A DNA stretch of 64,000 bases from Auriscalpium vulgare (taxonomy: Eukaryota > Basidiomycota > Agaricomycetes > Russulales > Auriscalpiaceae): contig JAHBBC010000049.1 in the NCBI GenBank assembly GCA_019915015.1, positions 62,001-126,000 of the forward strand, given 5' to 3'. Below are positions 1 through 11,346 of the stretch, in pieces; the first letter of the stretch is position 1; each line of letters begins with the position of its first letter. The notes below the pieces were generated by a model. The model searched no databases, had not been told where the DNA came from, and saw only the letters and a list, made by a program, of their open reading frames with translations. A program made the translations under genes and the position numbers.

Positions 1-828
1 CTCGAGCGCAAGCTTCCGCAAGACAGTGCTCCGCGTGAGTTTGGCGAGCACAAGCTGCCCGAACGAGATCGGCCACGGCGCGCCGAAGTCGATCTGCAGC
101 AACAAATCAAATGCGTCAGGACCGCGGAGACAGGGGAAAGGGAGGGAGTGTACCTCGTTCATGCACACCCAAGCGTTGCGCTTGGCGCCGTCGGTCATGA
201 CGCGGTAATCACACGCGAGCGCAATCATGGCGCCCGCTGCAAAACAATGACCGTTGATTGCAGCGACAGTAGGGACTGCCCCCAGGGTCAGCATCACGCC
301 GCGCTGTGTCCGACGAGCACGTACTCGGGAAGGTGAGGAGATGCAAGAGGAGCGGGTCGAAAGTGGCTGCCGAGGAGGTCAGCAATATGGCGCTCTCCAT
401 AGAAGAGGGTAGTACGTACTGAGGAACCACGTCGGATCCGCGACGACACTCTCGATATTGAAGCCTACGGAGGCGAACCATATCAGTCGGTAGGAATGGG
501 CAACCGCAAGTCTACACACCGTTGCTGAAGAACTTGTCCTGGTCGAGCCGCCCGGTGATCACCAGCGCGCCTGCGCCGCTGCCGTCCTTCTTCGCTGCGC
601 GCCACTCGCGCTCGACCTGCCCAAGCGCAGGCTTGAAAGCGCCGTTGACCAAATCGTGCGTCAGGCGGTTGTCCTTGCCGTTGTGTAATTCGATCTGCCA
701 GAGCCCGTCCTTCGCTGCAGGCGCCGTCCGGCGTCAGTCCTCCGGTTCCGCGAGCGAGCGCGTCACGTACGGCGGGTGAGCGTGAGCAGAGGCTCAGCAG
801 AGTCCTTCGGGTACTGGGTGGTCGCCAT
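1..828 (-). CDS. Enoyl-CoA hydratase/isomerase (crotonase) family protein, 3' end outside window
   Basis: Crotonase-fold enzyme, probably acting in fatty-acid beta-oxidation as an enoyl-CoA isomerase or hydratase. The start at 828 gives MATTQYPKDSAEPLLTLTR; a short intron then leads to KDGLWQIELHNGKDNRLTH and a stretch ending LVITGRLDQDKFFSNG. A later exon (about 145-290) carries PTVAAINGHCFAAGAM followed by IALACDYRVM. That is the family's signature, with the glycine-rich oxyanion-hole segment after the conserved AAING. At least three introns are needed. The C-terminus is cut off by the window edge, so a peroxisomal PTS1 signal cannot be checked and isomerase cannot be told from hydratase. 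The gene is divergent from the complex I subunit to its right. Confidence 0.8.
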
Positions 829-1164
829 AGTGCTGATGCAGAGCGAAGCAACAAGTGCGGGGTAAGAGGCGGAGGAGAAAAGTGCTCTTGTACCCCGGGA
901 ACCGGCCGCTGCCAACATCACACAAACACATGCACCTGCGCAAGCGCGCACCTGACCATAAGTGTGATATTCGTCTGGGTGTCTGTGGGGAAGGTAGATG
1001 ACAGCATAGCGGCCAATTCGGCGTGCATGGAACTCGACAAGTGTGCTGGGATCGGTGCTGCACAAAGCAGTCACAAAGCCCGACGACGGACGCCGATGCC
1101 GATGCCGTGGGAACGCAGCCAGCGCACCTCGCCGACCGGCCGAATTGGCGTACTCACCACCGTC
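829..1164. other. Divergent intergenic promoter region
   Basis: 336 bp between the starts of the crotonase (-) and the complex I subunit (+). I see no convincing ORF, RNA gene or repeat. It presumably holds both promoters. Confidence 0.5.
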
Positions 1165-1495
1165 ATGTCAGAACGAGCAGAAGAACTCAAAGGTGAGCAC
1201 GCTCGCTGCAGATACAGGGCGTGGCTGATTCTGTCGGTTTAGCACGCGTTGCGGCGCGCGAGGCGCACATGCGCGAGTCCTGGGTCCGTGCGATGGAGGC
1301 ACGCATTGTCCAGGAGCAACTCCAGACGTGCTACCGCGTAGAGGGCGTCAACCACTACGAGAACTGCCGCGAAATCTCGGAGAAGTACCTCACGATGCTC
1401 AGGGAAAATAGGGTGCGTTGCTTTTTTTGTCGGTCCTGGTGTGGTGTTCTGACGGTGCGTTTGTAGGTGACGGGATACAAGCAGGTCGATGTTTG
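1165..1495 (+). CDS. NADH:ubiquinone oxidoreductase 12 kDa subunit (NDUFB10/PDSW-like)
   Basis: Accessory subunit of mitochondrial respiratory complex I. Three exons (1165-1192, 1243-1412, 1467-1495) join in phase through GT-AG introns of 50 and 54 bp. They give a protein of about 75 residues beginning MSERAEELKARVAAREAHM and ending VTGYKQVDV. The core, ESWVRAMEARIVQEQLQTCY followed by RVEGVNHYENC, contains a Cys-x11-Cys pair. Such twin cysteines are typical of intermembrane-space subunits of this class. There is no cleavable presequence. The product is a little shorter than I expect for fungal homologues, so an extra 5' exon cannot be excluded. Confidence 0.75.
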
Positions 1496-1752
1496 AGAGC
1501 TTCTGCAGCCTGTCGACGTCTTCCCGTTTTACTCTCACCCATTCAATGCATTCCAAACCCACGAGCATATGTCGATCGTGTCACTCAGTCTCAGCGTGAA
1601 TTTCGATGGATATCTGACCATTCCCAACTCCCGAACCGCAATTCAATACGACCAAGTACATGCTCGGAAGACAGGTTGATTTAGAGCGAAGTGAGCCTGC
1701 GTGGCTTTATTAAATAGAGCAATCCAGCATGCACACAGTTAGTTTTGGGAGA

Positions 1753-2920
1753 CTACTTCCGGCCCTTGCGCCTCTTGCCCTCGGTCCCGCTCGTCTCCGC
1801 ACCGCTCAGCTCATCCGCGCTGCTCACAGCGCCCAGGCCCTTCTTCCCCTTCGACTTCCTCAAGTGGTGCTCGGGGATCCATTCCTCCTGATATCCACCA
1901 GCGCCAGTCGCAGTGACCGTCACCGGGGCTGACACCACCGCCTTCTTCGCCTTGGGCTTCTTCGCTTGCGGGACAAACGTCACATACGCAAAATACCCAA
2001 GGGCGGAGACAAGCCCAAGAACAATGGCGTACGTCGTGAGGCTGAAACGCGGAGAATCAGCGGGGGACAGCGTGCGCGGGAGATATGTGCACGCACAGTT
2101 TCAAGTCGAAAATTGAGAGCTCCGGCTCCACGACCGTGACGATGGATCCGAACGCCTGCACACGCTCCCTCTCGCCCTACGAGAGATCAGATCAGACCGG
2201 AGCAACACAAGGAAACCATATTGCAGGACGCACTTCAGTCAGAGTGTCAATCCAAACGTTCAGCTTGACATCACCGGGCTGCGCACATGGAACACGTCAA
2301 AGGCGGACAGTTTGTAGGGCCAAGCTGCATACCTTGTACCTGGAGCACGCGGTGATAGTTAGAAGGCGATTCGGAAGAATATTCGAAGGTACTCACTCGC
2401 TGTAAAAGGTGTATGGCACCTGAATCTTTGCGCCGTCGATGAGAGCGACACCATACGTGTTGTTATTGGCCTGTGATTAAGAAAACGGCGATGTCAGTAG
2501 CGGTGCGGAGAAGCGCACGCGGGTGACTAACGGCCTTAATGAGCTTGTCCGTGTCCGGGTGGTGGAATTCGCCTGCAACACTTAGGAGCGTCACATTCTT
2601 GCCGGAGAAATTCTCAATCTTCAAAATCAGTTGGTTGTTTTCTCCATTGACGACGTCTGGCATGGCCCAAAGTGAGCATCCGGTGTGGAGGGTGAAGCCT
2701 GTGTGACACGCACGACCAAAAGGATTGTTGTCCGGGAACCCCGCAGTGACTACAAGCTCCTTGGGAGGCGCAGCATCCTCCTCGGGGATATCAGCTGCGT
2801 GGAACGCGTCAGAATGGAAGCAGAAACCAAGAGTAGGACGTCGCACGCACAGACAATTTCCACAGCAAGTGCGGAAGTTACGAAGAGAGCAACCGCGGCA
2901 AAGAGCGACCGGACACGCAT
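1753..2920 (-). CDS. Translocon-associated protein alpha subunit (TRAP-alpha/SSR1, Irc22-like)
   Basis: ER membrane protein that associates with the Sec61 translocon. The start at 2920 gives a signal peptide, MRVRSLFAAVALFVTSALA. Lumenal exons follow with an acidic PEEDAAPPKELVVTAGFPDN stretch and the beta-sandwich segment NQLILKIENFSGKNVTLLSV plus AGEFHHPDTDKLIKA, characteristic of TRAP-alpha. One transmembrane helix (TTYAIVLGLVSALGYFAYVT, near 1980-2035) is followed by a Lys-rich cytosolic tail (PQAKKPKAKKAV ... GKRRKGRK). The order signal peptide, lumenal domain, single membrane span and basic tail fits the family. At least four introns are needed. The 3' end converges on the complex I gene. 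Confidence 0.82.
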
Positions 2921-3065
2921 GACACCGAAAGACGACTAAAAGATACGACGAGTAGGATATGGGCCCGTTGTTTCAAACCAGGGCGCGAGGAGATGGCGGG
3001 AGGACTGATGAGCTGTGGAGTGCGCGACTGGACCGCCACGTCGAAATTTCGCTCAGGGGATAGTC

Positions 3066-3075
3066 GTCACGTGAC
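3066..3075. promoter_or_regulatory. Palindromic E-box GTCACGTGAC
   Basis: A 10-bp perfect palindrome containing CACGTG, about 146 bp upstream of the TRAP-alpha start. It matches the classic bHLH/Cbf1-type recognition sequence; function here is inferred. Confidence 0.35.
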
Positions 3076-3264
3076 TGCTATTTGCCACGCTGCTCAGTGC
3101 CGCGCTCAGCGCTGCAGTCTCGGGACCGACTCTGCTGGCGCTTACAGTCGTCTGACGGCGTCCAGCTCAACGACCTCTTTCGGAGATGCATGGAGCCCAG
3201 AATGTCATACAACAGTATATACAAGGGACAAATACATGAGCGAGGCGCCTGCGGTACACACGAG

Positions 3265-4630
3265 TCAGCCTGGAGGTTTTCGCAATAGCTCCTTGGCGAT
3301 GTCGTCTGCGTCGGGAGTCTGATCGGGAAGCCAGAATGCCTATACGGACGTGAGCAAACATTGTGGCGCGCCGCATGGAGAAGGGAAAAAAATTGACCAG
3401 TTCTGCTCCTGCAGTCGCCATCATGGCAAGACGGGGGTTGAACCGCACACAGCGCGCTGGGCTCGGGTGACCGTCCATCTTCGCGAGCGGTTGTAGACGC
3501 ATAGGCGGCGTCTTCAAGTCCACAGGGCCCGACTTGGCCGGCAGGCCCTGCACGTCCCACACACAAATCCTGCCATCCAAGCCTCCTCCAACGATGAACT
3601 TGCTGTCCGGTGTCCATGAAACCTCCTCGCCACTACATCCTCGCGAGGGTGTGAGCACGACCGGCTCCTCGAGGCGTCGCCTCTCCAGCCCGACATAGCC
3701 CTCCAACTTGGCCAAGAGGTGCCCTTCGAAAGCGTCTACAATGTAGTGGGCGTCTCCGGAGCACCCTATGAGGAGGTATTTTCCATTTCCCGAGAACGCC
3801 ATGGAGGTCATGTAGATGGGGCGCGGGGGGAACGTAATGAGCGATAATGTTGTGTCCTCGAGCGTGATGGTAAGAAACGGCGCCTTGTCGAAGTTCGCGT
3901 GGTCGTAAATGAGGATTCGTGAGTACTGGTTTACCGCTACCGCGAATACGATGCCTGAGCTGTCGTACGCAATGATCGGAGGGGCGGGAAGGTTCAGGAT
4001 ACCGCGACATGCGGGCGCTCGCAGGTCCCATAGGCGCACGGTTTTGTCCATAGACCCCGACATGAAACCGTCGTCCATGGGGGACATTTCAAGGGAGATG
4101 ACGCGTTGCTTGTGCCCCTTGAAGTACTGCAAGTACTTGTTGTCGTGGAGGGAGTGGTAGCGGATCGTGTCATCCTCCTTGGTGGACGCGTGTAGGATGG
4201 TGGTATTCTTGTGCGTAAAGCGTGGCAAATCGACACCATACTTCTTGGAGTAGAGCGTTTTTATAAACCTAGAAGACTGCTATAAGTTGGAGCAGAACAG
4301 GGAGCCACAGTCGTGAAAGACGTGCTTGCCAGATTTACAACTGTACAACCGGAAGGTCTCGTCCTCCGAAGCCGTGACTAGATGGTCTCCTCTGTCGTCG
4401 AACGACATGCCCGTGATGTGTCGGGCAGCGGGTGGGGACCGATTGCCAGCCGTCGGCGGTGGGGGAGGCTCGACCGAGCCTTTGAATATCTTGGCGGGTT
4501 TCAATTTGCTCTGGAAAGACGACGTTAGCGAAAAGCCTGTCCATCAGAGTTGCATGGATACCATGAGAGCAGGTGTGAGCGTGAGCATTGGCGGCGGCGG
4601 CGCATGATTGGCAGGAACGGAGGGAGCCAT
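3265..4630 (-). CDS. SWD2: WD40 protein Swd2/WDR82, COMPASS and cleavage-polyadenylation factor subunit
   Basis: WD40 beta-propeller shared by the Set1/COMPASS histone H3K4 methyltransferase and the mRNA 3'-end processing machinery. The first exon (from 4630) encodes MAPSVPANHAPPPPMLTLTP and splices to SKLKPAKIFKG. Propeller motifs follow: ITGMSFDDRGDHLVTASEDE, FKGHKQRVISLEMSPMDDGF then MSGSMDKTVRLWDLR, MTSMAFSGNGKYLLIGCSGD, and GGGLDGRICVWDVQG. The final exon is AFWLPDQTPDADDIAKELLR. This order and the SMDKTVRLWDLR repeat are diagnostic of Swd2. The protein, about 400 residues by my estimate, is longer than human WDR82, mainly through an N-terminal Pro-rich piece and a loop near LEEPVVLTPSRG. 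It is divergent from RPB5 with only 99 bp between start codons. Confidence 0.88.
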
Positions 4631-4729
4631 GGACAAGACGCGTCGGGTTGCACTTGCAGTGACGCCGCGCGCGACACAACCGCCGCACAGTCGAGCGGAG
4701 TTGGAATTCACTCTTTCCTCCTGCCCGAC

Positions 4730-5629
4730 ATGTCGGATGGCGACGACGCGGCCGCGCTATGGAAGGTCAACAGGACAATCCACGAGCTCGTCAAGGACAG
4801 AGTGTGTTTACGTCTTGTCTATCGCAACATGAGCTCACGGCACATAGGGCTTCCAAGTTTCAGATGAGGAGATTAACATGGATTTGACCGCTTTCAAGGC
4901 CGAATATGCAAGCAATGGCGGCAGTGTGGAGTATGCGCACTCCTTTTTACTCAACAGCCATCTTAATGAATGCTTTCATGGTGCTCACGCAGCCGAAATC
5001 GTCTCAATTTCTTCACAAACTCCCGCCTCAACCCTCAGGACCAAATCTTCGTATTCTTCACCGACGAGAGAAGCGTTGGAGTGAAGACCATGCGCAAGTA
5101 TGTCTAGTCTCAGTTTCGCGACTGCACTATCTTATTTATACATCGACAGGTTCCTCAATATCTTGGAGGAGAAAGATATCTCTCGCGGTATCATCATATA
5201 CCCCGTCACGATGACGCCCTCAGCTCGGAGGGTTAGCTTTGCCTACATGCGGATGCATCATCTTTCCGGTCTGCTGACAGCGACTGATTTGACAGGTTGT
5301 TACGGGCATGCAGGCAAGGTTCAAGCTGGAAGAGTTCTCCGAGGCCGATCTCTTGGTGAACATTACGCACCACAAACTGGTCCCTCGACACGAAGTTTTG
5401 ACCCCAGAGCAAAAGAAAATACTGCTGGAACGATAGTGCGTCAGTCTTTATCACGCAATGTTGCCTCGCTGACGCGCCGAATAGCCGCCTGAAGGAAACG
5501 CAGCTCCCTCGTATCCAGATCGCCGACCCTATCGCACGATATTATGGCCTCCGGCGTGGGCAGGTCGTCAAAATCACCCGGCCTAGCGAAACGAGCGGGC
5601 GTTACGCCAGTTATCGCATATGTTTCTGA
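4730..5629 (+). CDS. RPB5: RNA polymerase I/II/III common subunit RPB5 (RPABC1)
   Basis: Shared subunit of the three nuclear RNA polymerases. The protein starts [20 protein letters not shown] and runs through [17 protein letters not shown], the jaw-domain segment [17 protein letters not shown], and [18 protein letters not shown]. The C-terminal assembly domain has [61 protein letters not shown] and a stop. That C-terminus is close to the yeast ending [14 protein letters not shown] as I recall it. Five or so short introns interrupt the gene. It is divergent from SWD2 across a 99-bp shared promoter. Confidence 0.92.
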
Positions 5630-7941
5630 GCTGCACCTCTGCATGGCGCTTTGATGCATCCGTCGGGGTCCACCATGCGTACCATATCCTGCCGTCCTCT
5701 TCCCTGCCAATACTACTGAAGAAACGCCTTCCTTGTCTTAATAATAGTGTGTACATCATCTGTCGCAAATTTCACGCACACACGCCAATGTCCACTGCTA
5801 AGGCCGCGGATCATGGTCACTTCGTAGGCAAGTGGAGGCCTTGCTCCGTTCCCCAACTCGGCTTTCTCCAATCATGTGAGTGCTGTTATCTTTGTCCCCG
5901 CGCACTCTAACCGCTCGCTGTCAAACTTTTGTTGGTCGCCCTCCTCGCCTTTCGCTCACTCCGAGCATTGGTACAGGTGCCGTACATTCCAAGATATGAA
6001 AGCTCTTGCCACGGGGTGTCGTGGCCCGCAATTTCGCCGCGCCCAGTGGAATTTGGCGCGGTCATTTTCGATGCCCGGTGCAGAAAGACGCTGTGTCCGT
6101 TATCTCATACAGGATGAAACTGCCTTCAAAGAGCTGGCATTTCACTATGTGCTGGATCTCCTGAGGCTGCGCACGCGCGGTGTTACTGTTTTCGAGTCAA
6201 GAGCCTGGGCGCCTCCTCGAGCGTCTGTCTTCAAAGTGCGCTCGACGTTTGGTTACGTCTCCGTTTCAACTTTCGCTCCGTGTGGATCTGGACTCGAGCA
6301 CGCATTGATCGCACTGAGCTGGGCCACGCCGACAGAACTTGTGATGCTCGATAAAACCCATCTTCTCAGTATCCACTTCTAGGTATGCGGCCGCCAAAGT
6401 GTTGGTCCGTGACGTCCTGTGCACAGGCAAAAATATAACGGCAGATCTAGGCTATAGCCGTCGCCGTTTCAATTTTGGAGAGCGCGACTACAGACGCTCG
6501 GATGAACCAGGCTCAACGGCTGCTTTGATTATGCCCATGACGTGGCCTTGTGTCCGGCGTCAGAAATAGGGCGCCTCGTCTTCGTATCGCCCTCAGGGCA
6601 ATTTGGTGCTCGCGCTAGCTCCGTTCGTTCTAGTTCTGACAACCGCGTTTTGTTTAGGGGAGTGTTTGGAAAATGCGGTGCCCAGATGCGGATGCCGTTC
6701 CGCTTGACAAGCTGGAATGACTCCTTAAACTGTGCAATATATCATTTACTGCCTACAGAAAATTAACTAACGCAGACTGGAGATGCTTGCAATTACAGCA
6801 AAGTCGTAGTCGCACTCAAAGGTACGCTCCCCTATATGTTGTGTATGCCCGATGACCACGAAGTTGACGAGATGTCCATCCGATGGCCAAACACCCTTGT
6901 TTAGTCACAAAGGATAGGCGCAAGTTACTCTTGCAAATCTGCTTTGTCGTAGAACCGTTGTAACCTATGGTCAACAGATTCAACCTCAACCGAACTTCGG
7001 GCCGATCGGAGCACGATCCACTGCGTTCTGCCTCGCATCTCTCGCCATCCTATGGGATTCGCAGAAACTCAATTGCTCCGGCTTCTCTGGCAAGAATGGA
7101 ACGCCGGAACGTCCATTGAGAGACCGTGCGGTGTACAGAGTGTCAGCGATCATGCTCTTTGGGATGGGCAAAGCTGTCCCTGAACGCAGGGTATGGGTGT
7201 TCGATGACAAAACATATCCGCGCTGACTGTCTTTCAGAAGTCTCAGATCTTGAGCCCAGCGAAAGTCCACCGGAACGGGAGAATGCAGGGCACTTTACCT
7301 CGAGCGCCGTGTCCCGGGCCTGGCGTCGGCGCTAAGAACGGTATGCAGATTTGTTCGATTTGTTCGATTGGTCTGCCCGGCCCTGGTGTCATTGACAGCA
7401 TAGAGATTTGAAGTTGTGGTGCCTCTCTGTCATCTATGACCGTGAGCCGTTCTGCGCCCGCGGGTCCGCGCGGGAGCCCGTCGCCTATTGCGCGGACGGA
7501 CGTTGGGTCACTTGCTGTGGCACAGAGCAGGTGGAACGCGTCAGAGCGGATTGAGCGTTGCCATACACCGCCTCCTCCGCATGCCAGCACGGATGTAGGC
7601 ATTTCCGACTGCCGCCATATTCATCATCAGGGGCGCTCGTTTGGGCATCGCCGTACAAGGAGACGGTCGCTGCCGGATCTCATAGCTCGCGCACCAGACT
7701 CTGCATGTTCGAACAAGACCGGACAGTACGACGTCCCCCGTCTCCGTGGCTAGTCCCTGTGCGCGCGTCTCGCACGCTCGAAACAAGTCTAGAGTATGGT
7801 CACCGGCCTTGTCCGTTCCTCGGTCGGCAGCTCTCTGCTCGCCGCTGCTGCCCATGAAACCTATAAAAGAGCACACAGAAGTGGCTTCTCAGATCCTCCA
7901 TCCCATCGCCTTTCCAGCGTTCTGCATCACTTCCATCCAAC
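5630..7941. other. 2.3 kb stretch with no recognised gene
   Basis: Between RPB5 and the sesquiterpene synthase. Open frames exist, the longest about 168 codons (5876-6382, +), but none shows a motif or an exon pattern I can build into a recognised protein. No tRNA, inverted repeat or transposon end was seen. The last 80 bp hold the terpene synthase promoter. It may be true intergenic DNA, a non-coding RNA locus or a decayed gene. Confidence 0.5.
7862..7869 (+). promoter_or_regulatory. TATA box (TATAAAAG) of the terpene synthase
   Basis: A consensus TATA element 80 bp upstream of the sesquiterpene synthase ATG. Distance and sequence suit a core promoter; transcription start is not visible. 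Confidence 0.5.
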
Positions 7942-9062
7942 ATGCTTACTTCTCCCGGACATTTCTATCTCCCCGACTTGCTCGCCCTCTCCACCCCCTT
8001 CCATTCTTCCACAAACCCCCACTACAAGGAGGCAGCTGCCGAGTCCAGGGCTTGGATAAACAGCTACAATGTTTTCACCGACCGCAAGCGTGCCTTCTTC
8101 GTCCAAGGCTGCAACGAGCTTCTAGTCTCCCACACTTACCCACATGCGGGATATGCAGAGTTTCGCACTATATGCGACTTTGTGAACCTTCTCTTCGTCG
8201 TCGACGAGGTCAGTGACGACCAGAACGGTGCCGACGCCCGGAAGACCGGGGAGGTATATCTCAACGCCATGCGCGACCCCGAATGGGACGACGGCTCACC
8301 GCTGGCCAAGATGACGAAAGAGTAGGTCTTGATTCTTTTGTGCAGACATGAGCTTCTGCTAATCCACAATGCTTAGATTCCGCGCTCGCCTTCTCGGCTC
8401 CTGTGGTCCGCGCTCGTTCGCCCGCTTCCTCCAACATAGCAAGGACTACATCAACTGCGTAGCCCTGGAGGCGGAATACCGCGAGCGCGGTGAAGTACTC
8501 GACATGGAGGCATTCAAGCATCTCCGCCGCGAGAACAGCGCCATCAGACTTTGCTTCGGGCTCTTCGAGTTTTCGCTCGGCATCGACTTACCAGACGAGG
8601 TTTTCCAAGAGACCACGTTCTCCAGCCTCTACTGGGCTGCCGCGGACATGGTTTGCTGGGCGAATGTCAGTCCCTCTCGCATCCTCGAGGCATGACCCGC
8701 GCTTATTCCTTTTCCGTCAGGATGTGTATTCGTACAATATGGAGCAAGCCAAGGGACACACCGGCAACAACATCGTCACCGTCCTCATGAAGGCAAAGTG
8801 TCTCGACCTCCAGGCAGCCAGTGACTACATCGGCATCCACTACGCCGAGCTCATGAACCGCTACATCGCTGACAAGGTTCGCCTTCCATCATTCGGCCCC
8901 TCTATCGACACCGACGTCCAGCGCTACGTAACCGCCATGGAGAACTGGCCAATCGGCAACCTGGTCTGGAGTTTCGAGACAAACCGCTATTTTGGCCCCC
9001 GGCACGCGGAGATCAAGCGGACGCGTCTGGTCGCACTCAAGCCGCGGGAGGACGACGCATGA
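7942..9062 (+). CDS. Sesquiterpene synthase (class I terpene cyclase, fungal trichodiene/protoilludene type)
   Basis: Cyclises farnesyl diphosphate to a sesquiterpene. Three exons (7942-8321, 8377-8665, 8721-9062) give 336 residues, the normal length for fungal single-domain sesquiterpene synthases. The first metal-binding motif is DEVSD in [16 protein letters not shown], the D(D/E)xxD position. The second, the NSE triad, is [13 protein letters not shown], whose Asn and Asp codons are separated by the second intron. A C-terminal RY pair (NRYFGPRH) follows [14 protein letters not shown]. All residues needed for diphosphate binding and ionisation are present, so the enzyme should be active; the product cannot be read from sequence. 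The C-terminal sequence and DExxD motif resemble basidiomycete protoilludene-synthase-type enzymes. Its neighbour is mevalonate kinase, from the same precursor pathway; no P450 is nearby. Confidence 0.9.
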
Positions 9063-9613
9063 GGTAGAGACGCAGTCCAACCTCTCCCCTCCTCGATCTA
9101 ACGAACATTCCTTTGAAGGTGTCGCGCTGTCTGCTGAGTTCGAAGGACCTGGTGTCTGTCAACTTGAGTCTACCAAACGCTAATTTTACCGCCTCAGCGC
9201 CTGCTTCACAATTTCATTATCTCTACTCTTACCCACACCTAAAGTTCTCCAGGTTGAACCGCTTATTGACAACCTTAGACATTTTATCTACTCTTTGTCC
9301 TACTCATGTATTTCCTCTAAAGACTCGTAATGTATCACTTTATGCCGTCTTCGAGCGTCTGTATGTGTCAGAATGCCCCATGCTACAGCTTCTATGCCGA
9401 TGGTTGCACTCGACTTAGGTTCGTGTGCGCTGCCCTCGGCAAGGCAGTCTTGACGAGCATGCTCGGGTCCGGGTTATCAAGCATCAGTAGAGAGGCACAT
9501 GTACTGTTGTACAGCATGCGTCCATCCTGGCAAGGCATCACACAGTTCATGTGGTGCGCAGTATAGTTCTGTCACATCTTGACTGTTGTACTGAGATTTA
9601 CAACCAGTTACAA
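9063..9613. other. Convergent 3' intergenic region
   Basis: 551 bp between the stops of the terpene synthase and the mevalonate kinase. It is relatively AT-rich with no supported ORF, presumably two 3' UTRs with terminators. Confidence 0.5.
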
Positions 9614-11346
9614 TCAAACATACAACCACTTTCCCTTGTCATCCGCCCACGCGGTCAGCTCCGTGACGCCCTTCTCCTCGAAAGCCACGCGTACGGACTC
9701 GTGTAACACGTGCAGAGGTCCATCCGCGACATCATTGGGCGTCTCTGGCGGCGTGATAGGCCCGAGGTGATTGTCCGGCGCATACGGGGACAGGATGCCT
9801 AGTCCGCTGCCTCCCACAGAGGTCAGGTATGGATGGAAGCCGCTCTCCTCCAGGGCCGCCATAAGCTCGGCAAGTAGCGACTCGTCAACATCTGGCAGAG
9901 ACACAATGAGAAGACGTTGCCGCAGGGAAGCTTAACGGACATACCGTCCGGGATAAGGGTCACCGAGCACCCACCGCCACCAGCGCCCGTCAGCTTCGTG
10001 CTCAGCCGATACGGGTCTGCCGCAGTCTTCTCGCGGATTGTCTCCAGCACGGGGTGCGACACTCCCAGCGAAACGAGGTGCGCGTGGTTCTCTTTGATCA
10101 AGGCCTGCGGTTGGTCTCCGTCAATATGGTGAATCAGACAGAGTTCCTGCGGACACGTACCGCGAGCGCCTTGAGCAAGCCCTCCCTCGCCATCTCCGGG
10201 TCACCCAGCGCCCGCCGTGCCTCGTCACTGATGCTCTGGATAGCTTCCAGGAGGTGTCCCACAAGATCGGGCTCCTATATCATTGTCAATGTTGGGAGCA
10301 CTGGATATATGATGGTCCCTCCACTCACCGCAAGCTTCTTGGCTGAAACCCCGCGACCAAGCGCTTTGTATCGCGGGGCACTCTGGAGTCCGTGAGAAGG
10401 AAACGGAACGACTTGAATCTAGATTAAGAGCGCGTCTAAGCATATGTGTCGAGGGTCTCGGCCGATACACACATACCCATGGATAGCCTCCATTCCGCTC
10501 TTACGGTTGAATCCGGGGCGAGTATATGCGAGGGCGCCACCAAAGACGGCCACGGAGTTGTCGACGCCACTGGGGTTCCCGTGCAGGATCTTCTCAGCAA
10601 TGAACGCCCACCTGTTCACCTCCTCCGCGATCTCCATGGGAATTGCGCGGCGACCTTGATGCGAGACGTGGATGTGCCCCGGATCACTCTCAGTGGCCTG
10701 ACGCGTCGGCTCGGGTACCGAAGGGATCGACACGCGGCGGTGAAGCAGAAGCAGCGCGGTGACCACGCAAGTCGAGAAGGACGCAGACGAGCCAAGCCCC
10801 GCACCGACCGGCAGCGTCGACCTGACGGAGAAGTGGAACGACGGACTGCAGTGGCACTCTCTAGTCAGCGTAAGGCATAGCGGCATCAGGGCGACACGTA
10901 CCGCTCAGTTCCGTGGGCCATCACCATGTACAGGTAGAGGAAAGTGATCGCCGCGGCTTTCGCGCTGAGATTGCTTTCAAGGAAGGAAGGCAGGGCTCGC
11001 TTTTGGATGGCATCGACGAGCTTCTGGTCAAGGACCTCGGGGTGCTGGTCTCCGACACCAACAGACGTAACGGCATCCCAGGGAAGATCGTCAAGCACCC
11101 ATTCGTGGTAGAAGTCGCCCAGATCTGAAAATCGCAGCGCAACCTTCCCGTCATGGCGAGGCGACGTCAAGCCGTAACAGCGTAAATCGACAGACGCTGC
11201 AATGGCAGTCTAAAATAGAAGATGTCGATCAGGGCCAAGCACGAAGACAAAAGACTCTGCACACGCACAACTCCATGTACAACGGCATGCTCTCCGAACA
11301 GAATAACCTTTCCAGGCGCACTGACGAACCACTCCCGGTCCTCCCG
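9614..11346 (-). other. ERG12: Mevalonate kinase module of the fused frame (ERG12-like)
   Basis: GHMP kinase of the mevalonate pathway. Visible in order: APGKVILFGEHAVVHG; TAIAASVDLRCYGLTSPRHD; the ATP-binding motif LPVGAGLGSSASFSTCVVTA; KILHGNPSGVDNSVAVFGGA; and the C-terminal GHMP motif STKLTGAGGGGCSVTLIPDG. It ends at 9614. All expected motifs are intact. The kinase has no ATG of its own within its first recognised exon. Confidence 0.87.

Noticed and set aside
5876..6382. A 168-codon plus-strand frame between RPB5 and the terpene synthase
   Set aside because: No motif, no hydrophobic pattern and no plausible exon partner; treated as chance in GC-rich DNA.
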